Shown here: piece by piece, positions 35,488-42,342 of the stretch
Numbering within the stretch: the first letter of the stretch is position 1
Layout of the letters: each line of letters opens with the position of its first letter
NCBI GenBank assembly: GCA_902599315.1
Contig: CACKEY010000001.1
Location: 68,625-132,624, forward strand
From: an uncultured SAR86 cluster bacterium
Lineage (GTDB): Bacteria; Pseudomonadota; Gammaproteobacteria; Magnimaribacterales; D2472
Length of the DNA: 64,000 nucleotides
Reading direction: 5' to 3'
Position numbers and translations under genes: made by a program
Notes under the pieces: generated by a model
Told to the model about the DNA's origin: nothing
The model's input: only the letters and a program-made list of their open reading frames with translations
The model's database searches: none

Positions 35488-36783
35488 CTAGGCCATCAAT
35501 GCTTCTATTTCCTTGGGATTGGATGGAACAATGTCAGTGAGATTTTGATTGCCTTTAGTAGTCACTAAAATATTATCTTCTATTCTGATACCTATTCCTT
35601 TCCATTGGTCTTTTACGTTGGCAGTTGATGAAATATAAATGCCAGGCTCAACTGTTGTTACCATTCCAGGTTTAAACTTCATATATTCACCATCTTCTGT
35701 GTAATCTCCTGCATCATGAACATCTATTCCCAGCCAATGACCAATTTTGTGCATATAAAAATCTTTAAAGGCTCCTGTTTCATGAAGTTCTTCCATTGAA
35801 CCATTTAATATTCCAAGATCAATTAATCCCTGTGTTATAACTTTTTCAGAAATTATTTGTGAATCCATGACATTGTTATTAACTGTTACTGCTTCTATGC
35901 TTTTTTGCTGTGCCTCCAAAACCACTTCATAAATAGCAAGTTGAGCAGCAGTGAATTTACCATTTATTGGATAAGTTCTTGTAATATCAGATGCATATAA
36001 TTCAAATTCGCAGCCTGCATCAACAAGAACCAAGTCTCCGTCTTTAAGGGCTTTTGAGTTTTCTACGTAATGAAGAACACATGCATTTTCGCCCCCAGCC
36101 ACAATAGGAGTATAGGCTGCAAAGCGCCCGCCTTTTTTTGAAAATTGATATTGATAAAATGCTTCTAGTTCTTGCTCATTCATGCCAGGTTTTACAAATT
36201 TCATAGCTTCAACATGAGCTTCAGCAGAAATTTGACATGCCTTTTTCATTATCTCTATCTCATCTTTGTCCTTAATCAATCTCTCATTGCCAATTTTTGA
36301 TGATGCGTCAGCAATATCAATGGGTGAACTATGTCTATCTTTTGATCTAGCAGTTTTAATCCAATCAATCACATCGGCATCTAATTTCTGGCTCTTACCA
36401 ACCGGATAAAAGACCTGATTGTATCCAGCCAATAGATCAGGCAATTTTTCGTCTATTTCTGTGTTATCAAAAGCAAGATCAAAACCATGATCCTTTACAG
36501 CTCCATTAGGTCCAGCCCTGTATCCATCCCATATTTCCTTTAATGCATCTTTTTTTGGAACAAAAGCTATTGATTGAACATCTTTGCTCTCATTGATTAA
36601 AAGGACTAATGTAGACTCTGGTTCATTAAAACCAGTTAAATACCAAAAATTGCTATCTTGTCTAAATGCGTGAGACGAATCTGCATTTCTGTATTGAATT
36701 GCTGCACCAGCAATCACTACAGCAGAGTTCTTTGGTAACATTGCGCCAAGTTTACTCCTTCTATCTGCATATATATTTTTCAT
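35488..36783 (-). CDS. pepP: Xaa-Pro aminopeptidase
   Basis: M24 metallopeptidase that removes N-terminal residues preceding proline. 431 residues. Metal ligands are visible in VDAGCEFELYASDITRTYP (two Asp), HKIGHWLG (His), TVEPGIYI (Glu) and GIRIEDNIL (Glu). An N-terminal domain with AGAAIQYRNADSSHAFRQDS matches PepP. Upstream of ubiH as in E. coli, and divergent from the zapA operon by 71 bp. Confidence 0.95.
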   Translation of the reverse strand: MKNIYADRRSKLGAMLPKNSAVVIAGAAIQYRNADSSHAFRQDSNFWYLTGFNEPESTLVLLINESKDVQSIAFVPKKDALKEIWDGYRAGPNGAVKDHGFDLAFDNTEIDEKLPDLLAGYNQVFYPVGKSQKLDADVIDWIKTARSKDRHSSPIDIADASSKIGNERLIKDKDEIEIMKKACQISAEAHVEAMKFVKPGMNEQELEAFYQYQFSKKGGRFAAYTPIVAGGENACVLHYVENSKALKDGDLVLVDAGCEFELYASDITRTYPINGKFTAAQLAIYEVVLEAQQKSIEAVTVNNNVMDSQIISEKVITQGLIDLGILNGSMEELHETGAFKDFYMHKIGHWLGIDVHDAGDYTEDGEYMKFKPGMVTTVEPGIYISSTANVKDQWKGIGIRIEDNILVTTKGNQNLTDIVPSNPKEIEALMA

Positions 36784-36854
36784 GTGCTAATTCTACTCTT
36801 TTCTTTTTCAAACTTCCCTATTTACTGACTAAGACTTAAACTAAATATATTGTT

Positions 36855-37067
36855 ATGAGTGAAAGTTCAAAAAGTTCTATCAATATTTTAATAAAAAGCA
36901 CAGAAAAGCTTTTAAAGAGGTTTAATGAACAAAAAGGAATTATTGATGCTTATATAAAGAAAGAGAGGGAATGGAAAAAGCATAAGCTTGTTCAAGCAAA
37001 TGAAATTAAAAAGCTCGAAAAAGCGAATACCAAGTTAGCTAAAGTTATTAAATCACATGAGCAATAA
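36855..37067 (+). CDS. Small coiled-coil protein (TIGR02449-like)
   Basis: 70 residues, almost entirely helical with heptad-like Lys/Glu/Leu spacing. This is the short coiled-coil protein that regularly precedes zapA in gammaproteobacteria (TIGR02449 type, similar in look to ZapB). A divisome-related role is inferred from position. It overlaps zapA by 11 bp. Confidence 0.78.
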   Translation: MSESSKSSINILIKSTEKLLKRFNEQKGIIDAYIKKEREWKKHKLVQANEIKKLEKANTKLAKVIKSHEQ

Positions 37068-37326
37068 AGAAGTTTTAGAATTAATGATTATGGGTAAAAA
37101 GATCACAATTGCTTGTCCGCCAAAAGATAAAGAAGGCCTCATTAAAGCAGCTGAAATATTAAATGAGCAAATAGATTCCATTCCTGACAAATCTAATGCC
37201 TTAATTTTGACCAGTCTGGACTTAGCTTTTAAAAGTCAACTTCCGCAAGAGGGAAGCTTGCTCTCAAAAACGGAAGAAAAAACCATTAATGATCTTGCTT
37301 CAAAAATTGAAAATTCTCTAAATTAG
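37057..37326 (+). CDS. zapA: Cell division protein ZapA
   Basis: 89 residues. The N-terminal strand region LELMIMGKKITIACPPKDKEGL corresponds to the ZapA pattern (V.ILG..Y.I.CP..E...L), followed by helices ending in a coiled coil. ZapA bundles FtsZ at midcell. E. coli ZapA is 109 residues, so the C-terminal coiled coil is short. Conserved position before 6S RNA and ygfA. Confidence 0.9.
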   Translation: MSNKEVLELMIMGKKITIACPPKDKEGLIKAAEILNEQIDSIPDKSNALILTSLDLAFKSQLPQEGSLLSKTEEKTINDLASKIENSLN

Positions 37327-37356
37327 CAAAACTCTTTTTTTTAAAATCAACTAATC

Positions 37357-37362
37357 TATAAT
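37357..37362 (+). promoter_or_regulatory. -10 element of 6S RNA promoter
   Basis: A perfect TATAAT lies 7 nt before the predicted 5' end of 6S RNA (37369), downstream of the zapA stop. No convincing -35 hexamer is seen; the region there is a T-run. Read by eye. Confidence 0.55.
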
Positions 37363-37368
37363 GTAATT

Positions 37369-37540
37369 GACTGGTTCATTCGCTAACTTATCGAGATTCT
37401 TTGAACCGATAATATATTTAAAGGTGATTTTCCACTGCTGTTGTTGTGCATTACCATCAAGGGAAGCCTGATGCAGTATGAGCTTCACCACCTGAGCTTT
37501 CGGTTCAGGTAACGATAAGTGGCGGTGAATTGGTTTTTAG
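37369..37540 (+). ncRNA. ssrS: 6S RNA
   Basis: About 170 nt between zapA and ygfA, its conserved place. The terminal stem pairs 37369-37380 with 37524-37535 (with G-U pairs), and a perfect 8-bp stem ACTTATCG/CGATAAGT joins 37386-37393 with 37513-37520. Inside, the 5' strand has TTTGAACCGATAAT and the 3' strand TTCACCACCTGAGC...GGTTCAGG, matching the central-bubble flanks of gammaproteobacterial 6S RNA. 6S RNA mimics an open promoter and holds sigma-70 polymerase in stationary phase. Ends are estimated to a few bases. Confidence 0.9.
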
Positions 37541-37553
37541 CTAACAGGCAAAA

Positions 37554-38123
37554 GTGAAATCAAAATATAGACAATCTATCCTTAATTTAAGGAATGCATT
37601 AAGTTCATCCGAAGTTTCAAATCTCTCAAAAGAAATAGTAAAAAATGTTAATGCGGAATTTCACATAGACAATGTCGGGATATTAGGTAGTTACTTCTCT
37701 GTAAATAATGAAGTTGATCTAACAGCCATCAATAAAAAAAGATTTAATGAAAATCGCATAACCTCCTACCCCAGGATTGGACCTAATCATTCAATGAATT
37801 TGATTGCACCCAAAAGCTTTGAACAACTAATTAAAAATAAATACGATATTTATGAGCCATCAGATGGCGATGTAATCAATTCTATGGATCATGAAATCAT
37901 CATCATTCCAACGGTTGGCGTAGATAAAAATGGATACAGGCTTGGATATGGTGGAGGTTACTATGATAGATATTTAGAATCGATTCGTAAAAATAGTTAC
38001 AGGCCATTACTAGTTGGTTTAATTTATGACTTTCAGTTTTTAGACGACTCAATCAATGATATTCATGATATTAGACTAGATATTGTATTCTCAGAGACTC
38101 AAAGTAAAAACTTTGAAAGTTAA
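37554..38123 (+). CDS. ygfA: 5-formyltetrahydrofolate cyclo-ligase
   Basis: ATP-dependent enzyme converting 5-formyl-THF to 5,10-methenyl-THF. 189 residues from GTG 37554, about 14 nt after the estimated 6S RNA end. The Gly-rich ATP motif GYRLGYGGGYYDRYL is diagnostic, and the N-terminal KSKYRQSILNLRNAL supplies the first basic ATP contacts. It is probably co-transcribed with 6S RNA as in E. coli. The 3' end overlaps the epoxide hydrolase end by 4 bp. Confidence 0.95.
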   Translation: MKSKYRQSILNLRNALSSSEVSNLSKEIVKNVNAEFHIDNVGILGSYFSVNNEVDLTAINKKRFNENRITSYPRIGPNHSMNLIAPKSFEQLIKNKYDIYEPSDGDVINSMDHEIIIIPTVGVDKNGYRLGYGGGYYDRYLESIRKNSYRPLLVGLIYDFQFLDDSINDIHDIRLDIVFSETQSKNFES

Positions 38124-39241
38124 ATTTCTAATTTAGCTGCAAAATTAAAAATATCTTCTGAAAGGATCTTAGGATTTTCTAATGCTGCAAAATGACCTCC
38201 GGGATATTGGTTCCACTGAACTATGTTATAGATTTTTTCTGCCCAAACCCTGGGTGGTCTAGCAATTTCATTCTCAAATATAGCTCCAGCCATTGGCTGA
38301 GAAACTGGATTAAATGTAAATCCTAAAGGACCATTCTCATAATAGAATCTTGCAGATGACGTGATAGATTCTGTATGCCAATACAAAGATACAATTGCAA
38401 GAACCTCATCTAAGGGAACTACAAGTTTGTCAGAATCATCTTTTGTCCATCCATGAAATTTTTCAATTATCCATGCTGCCAAACCAACAGGAGAGTCATT
38501 TAAACCATATCCAACTGTCTGAGGCTTCGTGCTTTGAATTGCAAAATATCCGTATCCTCTTGCCTGATATTTTTCTATGTTTTTCATTCCTTCAATCTCT
38601 TCTTGTAATACTCCCTGCATGGAGTCTTCGCCTTCCGGAGGAAATGCTATTACTAAATTCAGGTGAATGCCTATACAATTTTCTGGAAAGAGTTCTGCGA
38701 TCCATTTTGTTATCATTGATCCCCAGTCTCCGCCCTGCGCAATATATTTTTCATAACCCAAAGCAAGCATCAATTCGTTTTCTAGTTTCGCCACCTCCTC
38801 TGAGTTCATTCCCAGTTCCTGTGGTTTGTCAGAAAACCCATATCCGGGTATTGAAGGACAGACAACATCAAATTCAATTCCACCTTTACCAGCTGCTAGT
38901 TCAGGAATAATTTTTAGGAATTCTTGAACACTCCCTGGCCATCCATGGGTAAGCAATAATGGAATTGCATTTTTTGAATTAGATTTTTTATGGAGGTAAT
39001 GAAGCTCCAAGCCCGAATTAGTTTTGTATTTAAAACTACCAGCTTCATTCAATTTTGTTTCATGTTTTCTCCAATCAAAATTATTTCTCCAAGTTTTAAC
39101 GGCATCCTGTAAATAAGCTTTGTTTGTTCCTAGCGTCCATCGATGGTCATTAATTTCGTCAGGCCACCTTGTTAAATCTATCTTTTTATTGAGCAGTTCA
39201 ATCTTTTCATCAGGGACGAAGATTTCAAATTCTTTGATCAT
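38120..39241 (-). CDS. Epoxide hydrolase (microsomal/EHN type)
   Basis: 373 residues. An N-terminal EHN domain (about 1-105, with TRWPDEI) precedes the alpha/beta-hydrolase core. HGWPGS at 99-104 is the oxyanion motif, Asp172 in GGDWGS the nucleophile, and GGHFAALENP the catalytic His. The Asp nucleophile in a GGDWG context is diagnostic of microsomal or juvenile-hormone-type epoxide hydrolases. There is no N-terminal membrane anchor. The start shares one base with the ilvA stop. Detoxification or hydrocarbon use is inferred. Confidence 0.92.
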   Translation of the reverse strand: MIKEFEIFVPDEKIELLNKKIDLTRWPDEINDHRWTLGTNKAYLQDAVKTWRNNFDWRKHETKLNEAGSFKYKTNSGLELHYLHKKSNSKNAIPLLLTHGWPGSVQEFLKIIPELAAGKGGIEFDVVCPSIPGYGFSDKPQELGMNSEEVAKLENELMLALGYEKYIAQGGDWGSMITKWIAELFPENCIGIHLNLVIAFPPEGEDSMQGVLQEEIEGMKNIEKYQARGYGYFAIQSTKPQTVGYGLNDSPVGLAAWIIEKFHGWTKDDSDKLVVPLDEVLAIVSLYWHTESITSSARFYYENGPLGFTFNPVSQPMAGAIFENEIARPPRVWAEKIYNIVQWNQYPGGHFAALENPKILSEDIFNFAAKLEI

Positions 39242-40788
39242 TATCTTAAGAAATCGATGTAGGCCTTATTATCAGTTTCTTCAATGAAACTATAATCCAA
39301 TGATTTAAGATGCTTTTCTAACGCATTAGCAGATTTGCTTTTATCTTCAATGCCAATTAGAACATTGGCAAATGCTGCCCCAAGATTTCTGTAATGGAAT
39401 AAAGAAATATTCCATTTTGAACCAAAATCCTTAAGAAACCCCATTAAGGCTCCAGGCCTTACTGGAAATTGACACCTGTACAATCTTTCAGAATCTCTTT
39501 CCGAAATGATGCTCTTATGACCTCCAACCATGTGTCTAAGATGATCATTAGAAATTTGATTTCTTGTTAAATCAGAAAATTTAAATTTATTTTTTGTCAG
39601 CATAGTCTTAATTTTTTTAAATGCATCTTCATTTTCAGTTTTAATTCCAACTAAGACATGTGCGTCCATCTTATTAGCAAATCTGTAATTAAACTCTGTA
39701 ATCTGAGATCGACCAAAGACTTTACATAACTTTAAAAAACTTCCAGGACGCTCTGGAATTTTAATGCTAAGAAGTTTCTCCCTATTTTCTCCAACCTCAG
39801 ATCTCTCTACTATATAACTAAGTCTTTCAAAGTTAACATTTGCTCCACTACTAATAGCCAGTAAACGTTTATTAGTAATTTTAGTTGCATATTTTTTTAA
39901 TCCTGCCAATGCAAGAGCGCCCGCTGGCTCAGAAAGAACTCTTGTGTCTTCAAATATATCTTTAACTGCAGCGCAAAGTTCATCAATGCTTACAGTAATT
40001 ACTCCATCAACACACTCCCTAATTACATCAAAATTATTTTTACCAATTTGCTCTACAGCAACCCCATCAGCAAACAATCCTACTTCCCGAAGTCTTACTC
40101 TTTTATCAGACTTAATTGCCTCAACCAAACAAGCCGAGTCTTCAACCTCAACACCATAAATTTTGATATCTTTTTTATTTTGAGCAACCCACGCGCTTAC
40201 GCCCGCCAACAAACCACCTCCCCCAACGGGCACAAAAATGACATCTAAGTCCTTGCTTTCGTCTAAAATTTCTTTTCCAATGGTACCCTGGCCCGCTATA
40301 GTAAGCGGATCATCAAAAGCTTCGATAAATTCAAACCTTTGCTCCCTTGAAATTTGCCTTGCTTTTTTTGAGGCCTGATCAAAATTATCTCCATGCAATA
40401 AAACCTTGGAGCCAAATCTTTTAACGGATTTTACTTTTATCTCAGGCGCTGTTACTGGCATTACTATCAAACATGGTACTTTTAATTTCTTGCATGCATT
40501 CGCAACCCCTTGTGCATGATTTCCAGCTGATGCAGTTATAACTCCCATTTTTTTCTGTTGAGAACTTAAATTTGCAATCTTGTTATAAGCACCTCTAATT
40601 TTGAATGAAAAAATTGGTTGCATATCTTCACGCTTCAAATAAACATCATTTTTTAACTTGCTAGATAAATTTCCAGCAAAAGTTATTGGGGTCTTATCAG
40701 CAACATCGTAAACTTTAGATTTAGAGATTAAACCTAAATATTTTTTTGAAAATTTATAAGAACCTGATTTTTTTATTTTAAGTCGCAT
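39241..40788 (-). CDS. ilvA: Threonine dehydratase, biosynthetic
   Basis: PLP enzyme making 2-oxobutyrate for isoleucine synthesis. 515 residues. PLP Lys63 in SFKIRGAYNK, phosphate loop VGGGGLLAG, and SSGANVN. The C-terminal third has two ACT-like regulatory repeats (REKLLSIKIPERPGSFLK and YRCQFPVRPGALMGFL), the long allosteric form inhibited by isoleucine. Divergent from rpiA (24 bp), as next to rpiA in other gammaproteobacteria. Confidence 0.96.
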   Translation of the reverse strand: MRLKIKKSGSYKFSKKYLGLISKSKVYDVADKTPITFAGNLSSKLKNDVYLKREDMQPIFSFKIRGAYNKIANLSSQQKKMGVITASAGNHAQGVANACKKLKVPCLIVMPVTAPEIKVKSVKRFGSKVLLHGDNFDQASKKARQISREQRFEFIEAFDDPLTIAGQGTIGKEILDESKDLDVIFVPVGGGGLLAGVSAWVAQNKKDIKIYGVEVEDSACLVEAIKSDKRVRLREVGLFADGVAVEQIGKNNFDVIRECVDGVITVSIDELCAAVKDIFEDTRVLSEPAGALALAGLKKYATKITNKRLLAISSGANVNFERLSYIVERSEVGENREKLLSIKIPERPGSFLKLCKVFGRSQITEFNYRFANKMDAHVLVGIKTENEDAFKKIKTMLTKNKFKFSDLTRNQISNDHLRHMVGGHKSIISERDSERLYRCQFPVRPGALMGFLKDFGSKWNISLFHYRNLGAAFANVLIGIEDKSKSANALEKHLKSLDYSFIEETDNKAYIDFLR

Positions 40789-40812
40789 AATAATTTAAGT
40801 ATTATACCCATA

Positions 40813-41454
40813 ATGAGCGATTCAAAATTAAATGCTTCGATTGAAGCAATAAAATATATAAAACCAAAAATTGATTTTAATTCGATAATCGGAGTTGGAA
40901 CTGGATCAACAGTAAACTACTTTATTGAAGAACTTGCAAAAATTAAAAATCTTTTTAAAGGTGCTGTTTCTAGCTCAGAGGCCTCCACAAAATTATTAGA
41001 GGAACATGGTATAGAGGTATTTGAACTTAACGATATAAATGAGATTGTTGTATATGTAGATGGAGCAGATGAAGTAGATCCTTCTAGCAACTTAATAAAA
41101 GGTGGTGGTGGAGCTCATACTAGGGAAAAAATTGTTGCGTCAGCCTCAAATGAATTTATTTGTATAGTGGATGAGTCTAAATTAGTTGAAGTTTTAGGCT
41201 CCTTTCCACTTCCATTAGAAGTAATGACTAAAAGCAGAAGTTATGTTGCAAGAGAGATGGTGAAATTGGGAGGAGTGCCTGAGTTAAGAAAGGATTTCTT
41301 GACCGATCAAGATAATCAAATTCTCGATGTTAAAGATTTAAAGATTACTGACCCATTAAAAATGGAACAAGCGATAAACTTAATACCAGGAGTTTTGGAC
41401 AATGGAATATTTGCGAGATGTAGACCTCAAAAAGTAATTGTTGGAAGGGCTTAA
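40813..41454 (+). CDS. rpiA: Ribose-5-phosphate isomerase A
   Basis: Interconverts ribulose-5-P and ribose-5-P. 213 residues, family-typical. GVGTGSTVN binds phosphate, VDGADEVD carries the catalytic Asp, and KGGGGAHTREKI the catalytic Glu/Lys region. Convergent with gpx, overlapping it by 4 bp. Together with tkt near the window end it supplies the non-oxidative pentose phosphate pathway. Confidence 0.97.
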   Translation: MSDSKLNASIEAIKYIKPKIDFNSIIGVGTGSTVNYFIEELAKIKNLFKGAVSSSEASTKLLEEHGIEVFELNDINEIVVYVDGADEVDPSSNLIKGGGGAHTREKIVASASNEFICIVDESKLVEVLGSFPLPLEVMTKSRSYVAREMVKLGGVPELRKDFLTDQDNQILDVKDLKITDPLKMEQAINLIPGVLDNGIFARCRPQKVIVGRA

Positions 41455-41975
41455 AGTACAGCTTGAATAGCCGAAACTAGTCTTTCTGATTCTGGAGTAA
41501 CACTTGATTTATAGTGTCCAATAACTTCTCCGTCTCTATTTATAAGATACTTAGCAAAATTCCACCTTGGTTCTTTTCCTGAGGCTGCAATGAGTTTTTT
41601 ATAAAATGGATGAGCTTTTTTCCCGGAAACTTTTGCTGTAGAAAACATAGGAAACTCTACTCCATACTCGGTACTACAAAATTCAGCAACTTTCGATTCA
41701 GCAGAAAATTCTTGAAAAAAATCTCTTGATGGTATTCCTATAACAGTTAGGCCGTCATCTTTGAATTTAGTATACAGTCTTTGTAAGCCAGCATATTGAG
41801 GTGTGTAGCCGCATCTACTCGCTACGTTCACAACCAAAATTACATTACCTGAATACTCACAAAGGTTTTTCTCGTCGTCTGAGTCTAAAACTCTAAGCGT
41901 GCTATTAAGAATGTCTGAGCAAGAAAATGCGGATATTGAAAATGAAGTGAGTGCCAGGATAAAAAACTGTTTCAT
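41451..41975 (-). CDS. Exported glutathione-peroxidase-family protein
   Basis: 174 residues. A signal peptide (about 1-18, MKQFFILALTSFSISAFS) is followed by a thioredoxin-fold peroxidase. Peroxidatic Cys55 lies in NVASRCGYTPQY, with Gln88 in FFQE and Trp138-Asn139-Phe140 completing the tetrad. The family reduces hydroperoxides, in bacteria usually with thioredoxin. A periplasmic location is inferred from the signal peptide. The AGG next to its ATG is too close to be a useful ribosome site, so translation may depend on the 29-codon ORF just upstream. Confidence 0.9.
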   Translation of the reverse strand: MKQFFILALTSFSISAFSCSDILNSTLRVLDSDDEKNLCEYSGNVILVVNVASRCGYTPQYAGLQRLYTKFKDDGLTVIGIPSRDFFQEFSAESKVAEFCSTEYGVEFPMFSTAKVSGKKAHPFYKKLIAASGKEPRWNFAKYLINRDGEVIGHYKSSVTPESERLVSAIQAVL

Positions 41976-41985
41976 CCTGAAGATA

Positions 41986-42075
41986 TTACACTACCGGGGA
42001 AATTGCGTAAACTGATGAGATAAAGATACTCACTAAAGTAAGAAGTTCGAAACGCTCAATAATTTTTTCATTCAT
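41986..42075 (-). CDS. Candidate 29-residue hydrophobic peptide upstream of gpx
   Basis: An ATG at 42075 opens a 29-codon frame ending in TAA at 41986, 10 nt before the gpx ATG. AAAAAGG is placed 6 nt upstream of the start, a far better ribosome site than that of gpx. The product begins MNEKIIERFELLTLV and continues as a hydrophobic stretch to Val29, enough for one membrane helix. It could be a small membrane protein or a leader ORF coupling translation to gpx. No homologue known to me, and expression is unproven. Confidence 0.4.
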   Translation of the reverse strand: MNEKIIERFELLTLVSIFISSVYAISPVV

Positions 42076-42094
42076 AACTAACCTTTTTAAAGAG

Positions 42095-42166
42095 ATGGAG
42101 GGTATTTCAACCCTCCATAATTCCAGAGAAATATCCAGCAAATCATAGGGGGAGAGAAATGCTGGA
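42095..42166 (-). promoter_or_regulatory. Structured 5' leader of the gpx transcript
   Basis: Between the predicted transcription start (about 42166) and the small ORF lie two hairpins. One pairs TCCAGCA with TGCTGGA (42134-42140 with 42160-42166). The other is a perfect 9-bp stem, 42095-42103 with 42110-42118, and a 6-nt loop. TTCCAG at 42121-42126 can also pair with CTGGAA at 42162-42167, an alternative to the first hairpin. No T-run follows the second stem on the minus strand, so it is not an ordinary terminator. A regulatory leader is inferred. Confidence 0.4.
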
Positions 42167-42172
42167 ACCTTT

Positions 42173-42200
42173 ATTATATGTATTTATAATTATATATCAA
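42173..42200 (-). promoter_or_regulatory. Sigma-70 promoter driving the gpx leader
   Basis: On the minus strand TTGATA (42195-42200), a 16-bp spacer and TATAAT (42173-42178) form a strong consensus-like promoter pointing to gpx. It is 98 bp from the first base of the small ORF. Confidence 0.55.
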
Positions 42201-42342
42201 CATAAATGATAAATAATTTGAAATTATTTTTAAATATATAAATTATTAATATCTTATGATTTTACTAAGATAAATGTTATTTTCAGCCTAATCCAATAAA
42301 AATATATATAATTCAAAATTAAAACTTAATTTAGAGATAATT
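42201..42342. promoter_or_regulatory. AT-rich spacer with -10 candidate for the FadB-like gene
   Basis: This part of the 367-bp gap between gpx and the FadB-like gene is almost pure A/T. A TATAAT at 42307-42312 on the plus strand is positioned to start the FadB-like transcript, and AGAGA at about 42333-42337 is its ribosome site. No FadR-like operator or other palindrome was recognised. The rest of the gap is described under the gpx leader and its promoter. Confidence 0.35.

Noticed and set aside
38395-38910. 171-codon frame on the plus strand
   Set aside because: Antisense to the epoxide hydrolase with its complete catalytic set.
42095-42118. 9-bp hairpin as a rho-independent terminator for gpx or the FadB-like gene
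   Set aside because: No T-run follows on either strand, and it lies between a good promoter and the small ORF, so a leader structure is more likely.
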